Assembly (NCBI GenBank): GCA_050246475.1
Contig: JBFWVZ010000004.1
Coordinates: 1 to 64,000, forward strand
Source of the DNA: CADEEL01 sp050246475
GTDB lineage: Bacteria; Pseudomonadota; Alphaproteobacteria; Caulobacterales; Aquidulcibacteraceae
DNA length: 64,000 nt
Reading direction: 5' to 3'
The position numbers and the translations under genes were made by a program. The notes below the pieces were generated by a model. It saw only the letters and a program-made list of their open reading frames with translations. It had not been told where the DNA came from and did not search any database. This document shows, in pieces, positions 1 to 7,777 of this stretch. Positions within the stretch are counted from its first letter, which is position 1, and every line of letters starts with the position of its first letter.

Positions 1-378
1 GCCGACATCGTGCCGGTCAATTGGTTCGCGGCGCTCTATTTCGCGCTGATGGGCGCCATCGTGTTCGGCGCCATCGGGCTCATCGGCGGCATCTGGGCCG
101 ACAAGTTCGATCACCTCGCGGCGGTGACGAACTTCATCGTGACGCCGCTGACGATGCTCTCGGGCACGTTCTTCTCGGTGGCGGTGCTGCCGGAGCCGGC
201 GCGGACCATCAGCCACTACAATCCCGTCTTCTTCCTGATCGACGGCTTCCGCGCCGGCTTCATCGGCCACGCCGACACTTCGCTCTGGGTGAGCGGCGCA
301 ATCTCCGGCGCGCTGGCGGCGGCGCTCTGCTTCACCTGCTGGAGCCTGCTGAAGAGCGGGTGGCGGCTGAAGGCTTAG
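1..378 (+). CDS. ABC-2 type transporter permease, C-terminal part (5' end outside window)
   Basis: The reading frame is open from base 1 and stops at 376-378, so about 125 C-terminal residues are present. They are hydrophobic, with roughly three membrane segments, and carry the ABC-2 signatures 'TPLTMLSGTFF', a Pro-rich turn and 'YNPVFFLIDGFR'. It is the membrane subunit of an exporter whose ATPase should lie upstream, outside the window. The same blocks recur in the complete permease at 22403-23200 ('TPLTFLGGTFY', 'FNPIVYLISGFR'), so the two are paralogues of one subfamily. The substrate cannot be told from sequence. Confidence 0.85.
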   Translation, partial: ADIVPVNWFAALYFALMGAIVFGAIGLIGGIWADKFDHLAAVTNFIVTPLTMLSGTFFSVAVLPEPARTISHYNPVFFLIDGFRAGFIGHADTSLWVSGAISGALAAALCFTCWSLLKSGWRLKA

Positions 379-456
379 TGCGCGAACTAAACGCAAACAT
401 TAAATCGCGTGCATGTGGAACACGATGAGCGCAAAGCGCGAACCAATCGCCACACT

Positions 457-1467
457 CTATGCGCCTAGGGTCCGCGCCAGCCACGGGATGAAGATGTCCA
501 TGCGATAATCGACGTCCGTGTGGTCGTCGTCATACTCTTCGTACGTGTGGGCGATGCCGGCGGCGGTCAGCTTCTTCGCAAAGCGCCGCATGCCGAAATG
601 GATGCGGAACTGATCCTTCATGCCGCAATCCATGTAGATGCCTTTGAGCTTGCGGATCTCATCGAGCTTCTCGTCGAGCATGATTACGGGATCGTGCTTC
701 ATCCAATTCGCCCAGCGTTCGGGGATGAGTTCGCCGGTGCGCGGGTCCATCGGCAGGCGCATGCAGCGGAACGCGGTCGGGTCGGGATCGTAGAAAGCGC
801 TCATCGCCAGATCCATGAGGATCATGCGGTCCTTGTCCTTGAGCTTGGGCTGCGCCTCGACGTGCTTCACCCATTTCTCGATCGAGTAATCGTGCGGGCG
901 CAGCGCATCGACATCGTCATAAAGCGTCGGGATGAAGAGCGCGTCGAAGCCCATGTCGCCGGAATTGATGGCGATGGCGCTCCAGAAATCCGCGCGGTTC
1001 AAACCGTGCCACGCCGCGCCATAGCCGCCGGAGGATTTGCCGAAGACGCCGCGCCGGCCTTTGCCGCCGCATTTGAATTGGGCTTCGACCGCCGCGACGA
1101 TTTCGTCACAAACGTAATCGGCGTAGCGCCCGGAGCCGGCGCTGTTCAGGTATTGGTTTCCATAGAGTTGGGTGAAGCAATCGGGGAACGCGACGACGAC
1201 GCGGGGCATGCCTTCATGCGCGAGGCGGTCCAGCCGCTCGGGCACGTTCTCGCCCGCCGGGCGCCAGTTCAAATGCCCAAGGCCCGAGCCCCAATAGCCG
1301 GTGAGATCGACGAGGAGGGGAAGGCTCTCCGCCTCGCTCCAGCCCGGCGGGGTCCAGACGCCGTACTCGCGCTCGGTCGGATCGCCTTGCGGATTGCCTT
1401 TGAGCACTTCGGATTGGTGGGGAAGACGGTGGAGGATGCCTCGCGGCAAGCTATGATCTCTGCGCAT
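457..1467 (-). CDS. Putative esterase / alpha-beta hydrolase (esterase D-like)
   Basis: A 336-residue protein of the putative esterase family (S-formylglutathione hydrolase / antigen 85 type fold). The nucleophile elbow is G-K-S-S-G with the likely catalytic Ser at residue 145; a C-terminal 'DDDHTDVDYR' supplies the likely catalytic His. No signal peptide is evident, so it is probably cytoplasmic. The frame is open to an earlier ATG at 1515, but that extension is Arg/Ala-rich, while ATG 1467 has GAAGAG a few bases upstream, so 1467 is preferred. It is divergent from argD and shares a short intergenic region with it. The substrate is unknown. Confidence 0.75.
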   Translation of the reverse strand: MRRDHSLPRGILHRLPHQSEVLKGNPQGDPTEREYGVWTPPGWSEAESLPLLVDLTGYWGSGLGHLNWRPAGENVPERLDRLAHEGMPRVVVAFPDCFTQLYGNQYLNSAGSGRYADYVCDEIVAAVEAQFKCGGKGRRGVFGKSSGGYGAAWHGLNRADFWSAIAINSGDMGFDALFIPTLYDDVDALRPHDYSIEKWVKHVEAQPKLKDKDRMILMDLAMSAFYDPDPTAFRCMRLPMDPRTGELIPERWANWMKHDPVIMLDEKLDEIRKLKGIYMDCGMKDQFRIHFGMRRFAKKLTAAGIAHTYEEYDDDHTDVDYRMDIFIPWLARTLGA

Positions 1468-1559
1468 GCGCGCTCTTCGCGCGCGCGCCTTGACGTTGCA
1501 AGCCGCGCGGCCCACAAACCCGCGCTTTCCCGCGCCATTTCAGCCAGGAAGGCCCTTCC

Positions 1560-2756
1560 ATGAACGCCCCCGCCAACCACATCCTCCCGGTCTATTCGCC
1601 GCCGGAGGAAGTGTTCGTCCGCGGCGAGGGCGTCTGGATCTATACGGACAAGGGCGAGCGCTATCTCGATTTCATCGCGGGCATCGCGGTCAACGCGCTG
1701 GGGCACGCCAATCCGAAGCTGGTGAAGGCGCTCCACGATCAATCGCAGAAGCTCTGGCACACCTCGAACATGTTCCGCGTCGCGGGGCAGGAGCGGTTGA
1801 GCGACAAATATTGCGCCAATTCCTTCGCCGACGTCGTCTTCTTCACCAACAGCGGCACCGAAGCGATCGAAGGCTGCTTGAAGATCGCGCGCAAGTTTCA
1901 CAGCGCGAACGGCCAGCCGGATCGCATCGACATCATCGGCTTCAAGGGCGCCTTCCACGGCCGCTCCTATGGCGGCATCAACGCGGCGGGCAATCCGTCG
2001 TACGTCGATGGGTTCGGCCCCGTGCTGCCGGGCTACAAGCACGCCGAGTTCAACAATCTCGACAGCGTCAAAGCGCTCATCGACCCGAAGACGTTCGCCG
2101 CGATCCTCGTCGAGCCCGTGCAGGGCGAAGGCGGCGTGCGCGCGGGCACGGACGAATTCATCAAAGGCCTGCGCAAGCTCTGCGACGAGCACGGCGCGCT
2201 TTTGATGTTCGATGAAGTGCAATGCGGCGCCGGGCGCACGGGCAAGCTCTGGGCGCATGAATGGTACGGCGTGACGCCGGACGTGATGGCGGTGGCCAAG
2301 GGCGTGGGCGGCGGCTTTCCTCTCGGCGCGTTCCTGGCGACGCGCGAAGCCGCGAAGGGCATGGTGCGCGGCACGCACGGAAGCACATACGGCGGCAACC
2401 CGCTGGCGATGGCGGTGGGCGAAGCCGCGTTCGATGAATTGTCGAATCCGGAATTCCTCGAGCGCGTGCGCGCGATCGCCAATCATTTCGGCCAATCGCT
2501 CGAAGGCTTGAAGGACCGCCATCCCGAATTGATCGTGGAGACGCGCGGGAAGGGGCTCCTGCGCGGCTTGAAGCTGACGACCGATCCCAAGCCCATTCAA
2601 GCGGCGGCGCGCGCGCGCAAGCTTCTGGTCGGCGTCGCGGGCGACAACGTGCTGCGCGTCGCGCCGCCGCTCATCATCGATGAGAGCCATGTCGCGCAGG
2701 CGATCGACACGCTCGACGCCGCCTTCAACGCGATCCACGCAGAGGCCGCCGCTTGA
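1560..2756 (+). CDS. argD: Acetylornithine/succinyldiaminopimelate aminotransferase
   Basis: A 398-residue class III PLP aminotransferase of normal length. It transfers an amino group from glutamate to N-acetylglutamate semialdehyde in arginine synthesis; paralogues also serve lysine synthesis. Visible motifs: 'FTNSGTEAIE' (about 95-104), the cofactor-contact pair 'FDEVQ' (D218, E219) and the Schiff-base lysine in 'AKGVGGGFP' (K247). ATG 1560 follows an AGGAAGG ribosome-binding site. argF follows 151 bases downstream on the same strand, the usual alphaproteobacterial argD-argF order, with a palindromic repeat and homopolymer tracts between them. Confidence 0.95.
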   Translation: MNAPANHILPVYSPPEEVFVRGEGVWIYTDKGERYLDFIAGIAVNALGHANPKLVKALHDQSQKLWHTSNMFRVAGQERLSDKYCANSFADVVFFTNSGTEAIEGCLKIARKFHSANGQPDRIDIIGFKGAFHGRSYGGINAAGNPSYVDGFGPVLPGYKHAEFNNLDSVKALIDPKTFAAILVEPVQGEGGVRAGTDEFIKGLRKLCDEHGALLMFDEVQCGAGRTGKLWAHEWYGVTPDVMAVAKGVGGGFPLGAFLATREAAKGMVRGTHGSTYGGNPLAMAVGEAAFDELSNPEFLERVRAIANHFGQSLEGLKDRHPELIVETRGKGLLRGLKLTTDPKPIQAAARARKLLVGVAGDNVLRVAPPLIIDESHVAQAIDTLDAAFNAIHAEAAA

Positions 2757-2772
2757 GGATGCGCTCGCTTCT

Positions 2773-2796
2773 CCCCCTCCCCGCGAGGGGAGGGGG
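2773..2796. repeat. Intergenic G/C palindrome (10-bp arms)
   Basis: Perfect inverted repeat C5-T-C4, loop GCGA, G4-A-G5, 17 bases after the argD stop. It belongs to the dispersed C/G-rich palindrome family seen at 3877, 5339, 11110, 31993, 36305, 37937, 58250 and 62195. No U-tract follows, so it is not a canonical intrinsic terminator, though it could stall polymerase or protect the argD mRNA 3' end. Confidence 0.75.
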
Positions 2797-2870
2797 CAGG
2801 GGGTGGGGCGAACCTCTCACTCTTGAAAATTCACGCGCGCGGACTCTGTCCCGACCCATGTCGCGCCTCA

Positions 2871-2907
2871 CCCCCCCCCCCACCCCCACCCCCCGAGGGG
2901 GGGGGGC
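2871..2907 (+). repeat. C11/C5/C6 and G10 homopolymer tracts at the argF ribosome-binding site
   Basis: Directly before argF lie a run of 11 C, A, 5 C, A, 6 C, then GA, a run of 10 G, one C and the ATG. The G10 tract occupies the Shine-Dalgarno position, and C6 with the first G residues forms a GA-loop hairpin. Such runs are prone to slippage in replication and also to sequencing error. A change in G number would alter argF ribosome-binding spacing rather than its reading frame. Confidence 0.8.
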
Positions 2908-3858
2908 ATGAACAAGACTATGCAAGGCGCGGCGCCGCGGCACTTCATCGATCTCTGGCAGCTCTCTGCGCAGGAACTGAAAACCTTGCTCGCGGAAGCG
3001 CATGCGCGCAAGCGCGCGCGCGAGGGCTGGCCCAAGGGGCGCGCCGACAGCGATGCGCCGCTCGCCGATCACGTGCTGGCGATGATCTTCCAGAAGAATT
3101 CGACGCGCACACGCATCAGCTTCGACATCGCGATGCGCCAACTCGGCGGCACGACCATCGTGATGAGCGCCAACGACATGCAGCTCGGGCGCGGCGAGAC
3201 GATTCCGGATACCGCCCGCGTGCTTTCGCGCATGGTCGATGCGGTGATGATCCGCGCCAACAAGCACGAGGACGTGGAGACGTTCGCGGCCTATTGCGAT
3301 GCGCCGGTCATCAACGGGCTCACCGATCTCTCGCATCCCTGCCAGATCGTCGCCGACATCATGACGATCGAGGAGCGGCTGGGCGATGTGCACGGCCGCA
3401 CGATCGCTTGGGTGGGCGACGGCAACAATGTCTGCACCAGCTTCCTGCATGCGGCGCCCAAGCTCGGCTTCTCCATGCGGATCGCTTCGCCGAAGCAATA
3501 CGGCCCGCGCACGCAGGAAGTCGCCGCCGCGCAAAAGGCGGGCGCCAAGATCGAGGTGCTGGAGAGCGCGGCCAAGGCCGCCGAAGGCGCCGATGTCGTC
3601 GTCACCGACACCTGGGTCTCCATGGGGGATGCGGACAAGGCCGAGCGCATGGCGGCCTTTCCTCCGTATGCGGTCAATGCGGAGCTGATGGCGCGCGCGA
3701 AGCCGGACGCGCTCTTCCTCCATTGCCTGCCCGCCCATCGCGGCGAAGAGGTGAGCGACGCAGTGATGGACGGCGCGCAATCCGCCGTGTGGGACGAGGC
3801 GGAAAACCGCATCCACGCGCAGAAGGCGGTGCTGCTCTGGTGCCTCGGGCGGCTGTGA
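2908..3858 (+). CDS. argF: Ornithine carbamoyltransferase
   Basis: A 316-residue enzyme of usual length that makes citrulline from ornithine and carbamoyl phosphate in arginine synthesis. Carbamoyl-phosphate motif S-T-R-T-R at 65-69, 'HPCQ' at 143-146, and the ornithine-binding 'HCLPA' at 272-276 are all intact. Cytoplasmic. ATG 2908 is the only sensible start; its ribosome-binding region is the unusual G10 tract described separately. It follows argD and is followed 52 bases later by hslO, with a small palindrome in the gap, so the three genes probably form one transcription unit. Confidence 0.96.
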   Translation: MNKTMQGAAPRHFIDLWQLSAQELKTLLAEAHARKRAREGWPKGRADSDAPLADHVLAMIFQKNSTRTRISFDIAMRQLGGTTIVMSANDMQLGRGETIPDTARVLSRMVDAVMIRANKHEDVETFAAYCDAPVINGLTDLSHPCQIVADIMTIEERLGDVHGRTIAWVGDGNNVCTSFLHAAPKLGFSMRIASPKQYGPRTQEVAAAQKAGAKIEVLESAAKAAEGADVVVTDTWVSMGDADKAERMAAFPPYAVNAELMARAKPDALFLHCLPAHRGEEVSDAVMDGAQSAVWDEAENRIHAQKAVLLWCLGRL

Positions 3859-3876
3859 GAGGCGCGTTTGGGTTTC

Positions 3877-3896
3877 CTCCCCCGCACGCGGGGGAG
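3877..3896. repeat. Intergenic palindrome between argF and hslO
   Basis: Perfect 9-bp arms C-T-C5-G-C and its complement around a 2-base loop (AC), 18 bases after the argF stop. A half-copy of the C/G-rich palindrome family. It may act as an mRNA stem within the argF-hslO transcript; no T-run follows. Confidence 0.7.
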
Positions 3897-3910
3897 CAAA
3901 GCAGGATGCA

Positions 3911-4810
3911 ATGAGCGCGCGCGACGACATTGTCGCCGCCTTCAGCCTGGACGGCGCGCCGGTGCGCGGGCGCATTGCGCGGCTGGGGCGCGGCAGCGTC
4001 AGCCCCATCCTCGACCGGCATAATTATCCCCGGCCCGTCGCGCTTCTGCTCGGCGAAGCGATCGCGCTGGCCGCGCTTGTGGGATCGCTCTTGAAGGCGG
4101 ACGGGCGCTTGGTCGTGCAGGCGCAAGGCAAGGGTGAGGTGCCGCTCTTGATGGCGGAGCATCGCGCGGGCGGCTATCTGCGCGGCTACGCGCGCTTGGC
4201 GGACGGCGCGGCCGCGCGATTATCCGGACACGGACGAATGCCGCCGGGCGACCTCTTGGGCGCGGGCGCGCTTGTGATGACGCTCGATCAGGGCGAAGAC
4301 AAGACCACGCATCAAGGCGTCGTCGCGTTGGGCGGAGAGACGCTCGCGCAATGCGCGGAAGCCTATTTCGCGGAGAGCGAACAGACGCCGACGCGCGTGC
4401 GCCTCGCGGTCGGGGAAATGGACGGCGCGGCCGGGCATTCCTGGCGCGCGGGCGGGGCGCTCATTCAGCGCGTGGCGGGCGATGCGGCGCGGGGCGAGAC
4501 GCAGGAAGATTGGTCCCGTGCGAGCATTCTCTTCGAGAGCGTCGAGGACGCGGAACTGGTCGATCCCGATCTCGCGGCCGAGCGCGTGCTCTATCGGCTT
4601 TTTCATGAAGAGAACGTCCGCATGGCGGCGCCGGCGCAGCTCATCGACCATTGCGGTTGCGACCGCGATCGCCTGGCCGCGGTGCTGCAACGCTTCAGCG
4701 CGAATGAATTGTCCGATCTGACCGAGCCCGACGGCGCCATCCACGCGCGCTGCCAATTCTGCGCGCGGACGTATCGGATTGCGCCGGACGAAGTCGGGAT
4801 TGGGGATTAG
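3911..4810 (+). CDS. hslO: Redox-regulated holdase chaperone Hsp33
   Basis: A 299-residue Hsp33. Oxidation of its four zinc cysteines unfolds the C-terminal switch and turns on holdase activity under oxidative stress. The zinc site is visible as C248-x-C250 and C281-x-x-C284. The N-terminal substrate-binding domain is complete. Cytoplasmic. It lies downstream of argF, the conserved position in alphaproteobacteria. The final residues V-G-I-G-D and the stop codon lie inside the left arm of the inverted repeat at 4797-4926, suggesting that the repeat's insertion remodelled the C-terminus. Confidence 0.95.
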   Translation: MSARDDIVAAFSLDGAPVRGRIARLGRGSVSPILDRHNYPRPVALLLGEAIALAALVGSLLKADGRLVVQAQGKGEVPLLMAEHRAGGYLRGYARLADGAAARLSGHGRMPPGDLLGAGALVMTLDQGEDKTTHQGVVALGGETLAQCAEAYFAESEQTPTRVRLAVGEMDGAAGHSWRAGGALIQRVAGDAARGETQEDWSRASILFESVEDAELVDPDLAAERVLYRLFHEENVRMAAPAQLIDHCGCDRDRLAAVLQRFSANELSDLTEPDGAIHARCQFCARTYRIAPDEVGIGD

Positions 4811-4926
4811 AGGTTCGGGATTAGGGTTTAGGTGCTCGGCTCTCGCGAACGCGAGAGCCCAGAAGGCCAGGGACTGGACCCTCGCTTTCGCGAGGGTCGA
4901 GCGCGTATCGTCCAATCCCCAATCCC
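4797..4926. repeat. Nested inverted-repeat element between hslO and apaG
   Basis: Outer arms: GGGATTGGGGATTAG-type sequence from 4797 (repeated imperfectly to about 4832) against CCAATCCCCAATCCCTAG at 4911-4928. Inside are two perfect hairpins: GGCTCTCGCG-AA-CGCGAGAGCC (4838-4859) and GACCCTCGC-TTTC-GCGAGGGTC (4877-4898). It lies between convergent genes and overlaps both gene ends. The compact nested structure resembles a REP/BIME-like or small non-autonomous element; it could also serve as a bidirectional terminator. No coding capacity. Confidence 0.7.
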
Positions 4927-5321
4927 TAGTTCACCCGCCGCGTCTCATCCGGGCTATCGAGCGCGAAGGCGGGGATCGCAATGGAGAAACGCTCGCCTGT
5001 GTGCGTACGCACCATTTCATAAGCGCCGACCATCATGCCCGAGGGCGTATTGAGCGGGCAGGCGCTCGTATAGCGGAAGCTCTCGCCGGGATTGAGCGTC
5101 GGCTGCTGGCCGATGACGCCGGGGCCCTCGACTTCCTGGATGCGCCCCGTCGCGTCCGCGATCCGCCAGTAGCGGGAGAGAAGCTGCACGGTCTCGCGTG
5201 AGCGGTTCTCGATCTCGATCGTGTAGGCCCAGAGATATTGGTGCGCGCCGGGATCGCTTTCCTGCGGCAGGAAACATGGATCGACGCGCACGAGGATCGA
5301 ATGGGTTTCGGCGGCATACAT
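4926..5321 (-). CDS. apaG: ApaG domain protein
   Basis: A 131-residue ApaG (DUF525) protein of standard length, a small fibronectin-III-like beta fold. Family signatures are present: 'YLWAYTIEIEN' (about 29-39), 'VQLLSRYWRI' (44-53), 'GPGVIGQQPTLNPGESFRY' (66-84) and 'PSGMMVGAYEM' (93-103). ApaG has been tied to Co/Mg resistance and to Ap4A metabolism in other bacteria; its biochemical role is unsettled. Cytoplasmic, no signal peptide. It is convergent with hslO and followed on the same strand direction by metZ upstream at 5365. Confidence 0.92.
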   Translation of the reverse strand: MYAAETHSILVRVDPCFLPQESDPGAHQYLWAYTIEIENRSRETVQLLSRYWRIADATGRIQEVEGPGVIGQQPTLNPGESFRYTSACPLNTPSGMMVGAYEMVRTHTGERFSIAIPAFALDSPDETRRVN

Positions 5322-5338
5322 GCGGCGACTCTACTTCA

Positions 5339-5361
5339 CCCTCTCCCCTTGTGGGAGAGGG
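5339..5361. repeat. Palindrome between metZ and apaG
   Basis: Perfect CCCTCTCCC / GGGAGAGGG arms (9 bp) with loop CTTGT. Lies in the 43-base gap between the metZ stop and the apaG start. The same arm sequence recurs as the right half of the element at 58356-58380. Confidence 0.7.
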
Positions 5362-5364
5362 GAA

Positions 5365-6561
5365 CTACGCATCGAGCGCGGCGAGCAAATCCTCGATCAG
5401 ATCGTCGGCGTCTTCGAGGCCCACGGAGAGGCGCACCGTGCCGCCGCTAATGCCGATCGATTTGCGCCCTTCGTCGGTCAAGCGGCGGTGCGTCGTGGTT
5501 TCGGGGTGCGTGGCGAGGCTCTTTGAGTCCCCCAGATTGTTGGAGATGTCGATGAGCTCCAGCGCATCGAGGAATGTCCACGCGCCTTCGCGCCCGCCCG
5601 CCACATCGAAGGCGATCAATGTTCCGCCTGCGGACATTTGCTTTGCGTGGATCGCGTGATGGGGATGATCGGCGCGGCCGGGATAGAGCAGGCGTTCGAT
5701 CTTCGGGTGCTGCGCAAGCGCATCCGCCACCTTCGCGGCGTTCGCGCATTGTTGGTGCACGCGCAGATCGATCGTCTCCAGGCCCTTCGCCAGCACCCAC
5801 GCATTGAACGGCGAAATCGCCGGGCCGGTGTGGCGCAGGAATTCGCGGATGTTCTTGTCGATCAATTCCTTGGACGCGAGGATCGCGCCCGCGAGCGTGC
5901 GGCCCTGGCCGTCGATGTGCTTGGTCGCGGAATAGACGACGATGTCGGCCCCGAAAGCGAATGGCTTTTGCAGCACGGGGCTGGCGAACACATTGTCCAC
6001 GATGAGCAAGCCGCCGGCGGCGTGCACGATATCGGCGACGGCCTGGATATCGACGGCGCCAAGCGTTGGGTTCGCGGGCGTTTCGATAAGGGCAAGCGTG
6101 ACGCCCTTCTTCGCTTCGCTGCGCCATTGCTCCAAATCCTCGCCGTCAACGAGGGCCACGTCCACGCCGAGGCGCGGCAGCAGCGTATCCAGGATCCACA
6201 GGCAGGAGGCGAACATGGCCTTGGCGCCGATTACGCGGTCGCCAGCTTTCAAGTTGGCGAGGAGCGCCGCGTTGACGGCCGCCATGCCGGAGCCGACCGC
6301 GAGGCATTCCTCGGCGCCTTCACCTTCCAGCGCCATCAAGCGCTCTTCGAAGACGCGCACCGTCGGGTTTGCGTAGCGCCCGTAGAGATAGCCGGGCGAA
6401 GTTCCCGCGAAGCGCGCATCGGCCTCCGCCGCGCTGTCATACACAAAGCCGCTCGTCATGAAGATCGCTTCGGCGGTCTCCTTGTGCTGGCTGCGGCTAA
6501 GGCCGCCGCGCACGAGGCGGGTGGCGAGGCGGGGCGGCGTTTTCTTGCGCGGCATGGGCAA
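5365..6561 (-). CDS. metZ: O-succinylhomoserine sulfhydrylase
   Basis: A 398-residue Cys/Met-metabolism PLP enzyme that makes homocysteine from O-succinylhomoserine and sulfide by direct sulfhydrylation. The N-terminal pattern 'LATRLVRGG..RS....ETAEAIFMTSGFVYD' typifies MetZ rather than MetB/MetC. The PLP lysine is in 'YSATKH' (K214), 'GRYANPT' lies at 61-67, and D189 in 'IVDNVFASP' contacts the cofactor. ATG 6561 has an AAGGA ribosome-binding site at proper spacing; an in-frame ATG two codons later is too far from it. A SAM-II riboswitch lies about 76 bases upstream, so SAM should repress it. Confidence 0.94.
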   Translation of the reverse strand: MPMPRKKTPPRLATRLVRGGLSRSQHKETAEAIFMTSGFVYDSAAEADARFAGTSPGYLYGRYANPTVRVFEERLMALEGEGAEECLAVGSGMAAVNAALLANLKAGDRVIGAKAMFASCLWILDTLLPRLGVDVALVDGEDLEQWRSEAKKGVTLALIETPANPTLGAVDIQAVADIVHAAGGLLIVDNVFASPVLQKPFAFGADIVVYSATKHIDGQGRTLAGAILASKELIDKNIREFLRHTGPAISPFNAWVLAKGLETIDLRVHQQCANAAKVADALAQHPKIERLLYPGRADHPHHAIHAKQMSAGGTLIAFDVAGGREGAWTFLDALELIDISNNLGDSKSLATHPETTTHRRLTDEGRKSIGISGGTVRLSVGLEDADDLIEDLLAALDA

Positions 6562-6636
6562 TCCTTCACGTCATCGACGCGCCGGCGAAATCCATGCGAC
6601 AGGCGGGGAGAGCGAGCCATGAAGCGGCCCGCCATT

Positions 6637-6691
6637 CCCTCGCTTTAGCTGCATTTTTTCCGCGCCCGCAAGCGGAGACAAATCGGCGCGC
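6637..6691 (-). promoter_or_regulatory. SAM-II (SAM-alpha) riboswitch aptamer upstream of metZ
   Basis: On the minus strand the RNA reads, in pieces: CGCGCC, then GAUUUGUCUCCGCUUGC, then GGCGCG closing the P1 stem, an A-rich joining segment GAAAAAAUGCA, then GCUAAAGCGAGGG. The conserved GAUUUG...GCUUGC loop and the GCUAAA tail match what I recall of the SAM-II consensus. The loop CGCUU pairs with tail AAGCG for the pseudoknot. The tail AGCGAG (6639-6644) can instead pair with CUCGCU (6611-6616), a possible expression switch. SAM binding should lower metZ expression. Recognised from memory; a covariance-model search was not possible. Confidence 0.87.
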
Positions 6692-6772
6692 ACGCTCTCT
6701 AACAGAGGGTGCGTGAGCGTCAAGCTGGACAAAGCGCCCGGCGCGCGCCAGCAAGCGGCGCGAGGAGCGACG

Positions 6773-7777
6773 ATGGCGAACGGCGTCCTGCCGGATGGAG
6801 AGATCGAGCGCGCAATTCAGCAAGGCTGGATCGCGGCGGAAGCGGCGTTTGCGAGCGATCAGATCCAGCCCGCGAGCCTCGATTTGCGCTTGGGCGCGAA
6901 AGCCTTTCGCCTGCGCGCGAGCTTTCTGCCAGGCGATAAGCAATGCGTGGCCGACAGGCTCGATCGCGAGCTCGTCATGCACGAGATCGATCTCGCGCGC
7001 GGGGCGGTGCTGGAAACGAATTGCGTCTATCTCGTGCCGCTGATGGAGCGGTTGAAGCTCCCCGCCGATCTGCACGGCGCGGCGAACCCAAAGAGCTCGA
7101 CAGGGCGCATCGACGTTTTCACGCGCCTGATCGCGGATCACGCGACATCCTTCGATCATGTTCCGGCGGGTTATGAAGGCCCGCTCTGGGCGGAAATTTC
7201 GCCGTGCACGTTCTCCATTCTCGTGCGTCCAGGCGTGCGGCTTTCGCAGCTCAGGCTGCGGCGCGGCCCCACGCAAGTGAAGCACGAGACTCAATTCTCA
7301 ATCGATCTCTCCTTGAAGGGCGCGGCCGGCTATCGCGCCAAGCGCCATTCGGGCGTCATTGATGTGGACGGCGTCGGCGCACACGATCCGCGCGACTTCT
7401 GGGAGCCGCTCGAAGCGCGACGCGGACGCGTGGTCTTGGATCCCGGCCAGTTCTACATTTTCGCGTCGAAGGAAAACGTGCTCATCCCGGCGGATGAGGC
7501 CGCCGAGATGGCGCCCATCCGCCCGGAGCTTGGCGAGTTTCGCGCACACTATGCGGGCTTCTTCGATCCGGGGTTTGGCGTCAACGAAGATGGGCGCGCG
7601 GTGCTTGAAGTGCGCTCGCGCGACGTGCCGTTCTTTCTCGAGGACGGCCAGCCCGTCGGCAAACTCGTCTATGAGCCGCTGATCGCGCCTGCGACCAAGC
7701 TCTACGGCGAAACCGGCGTGAACAATTATCTCGGGCAGGGCTTGAAGCTCTCGAAGCATTTCTCGGCGTGGCGATGA
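6773..7777 (+). CDS. dcd: 2'-deoxycytidine 5'-triphosphate deaminase (long alphaproteobacterial form)
   Basis: A 334-residue dCTP deaminase of the double-length type common in alphaproteobacteria. It converts dCTP to dUTP for dTMP synthesis. The N-terminal half has 'IQPASLDLRLG' (about 28-38) and 'NPKSSTGRIDVFTRL' (about 104-118); the C-terminal half repeats the fold with 'YAGFFDPGFGV'. The frame is open to a GTG at 6713, but ATG 6773 is preceded by GAGGAG at ideal spacing. The stop overlaps the next start (ATGA), so the aldehyde dehydrogenase is translationally coupled. Divergent from metZ. Confidence 0.9.
   Translation: MANGVLPDGEIERAIQQGWIAAEAAFASDQIQPASLDLRLGAKAFRLRASFLPGDKQCVADRLDRELVMHEIDLARGAVLETNCVYLVPLMERLKLPADLHGAANPKSSTGRIDVFTRLIADHATSFDHVPAGYEGPLWAEISPCTFSILVRPGVRLSQLRLRRGPTQVKHETQFSIDLSLKGAAGYRAKRHSGVIDVDGVGAHDPRDFWEPLEARRGRVVLDPGQFYIFASKENVLIPADEAAEMAPIRPELGEFRAHYAGFFDPGFGVNEDGRAVLEVRSRDVPFFLEDGQPVGKLVYEPLIAPATKLYGETGVNNYLGQGLKLSKHFSAWR

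Noticed and set aside
520..1563. Long open frame on the plus strand across the esterase gene
   Set aside because: It is antisense to a recognised esterase, His/Ala/Arg-rich with no motif; typical of GC-rich shadow frames.
1269..2738. 489-codon open frame antisense to argD
   Set aside because: Fully overlaps argD, which has all catalytic motifs; the composition of the antisense product is that of a GC-skew artefact.
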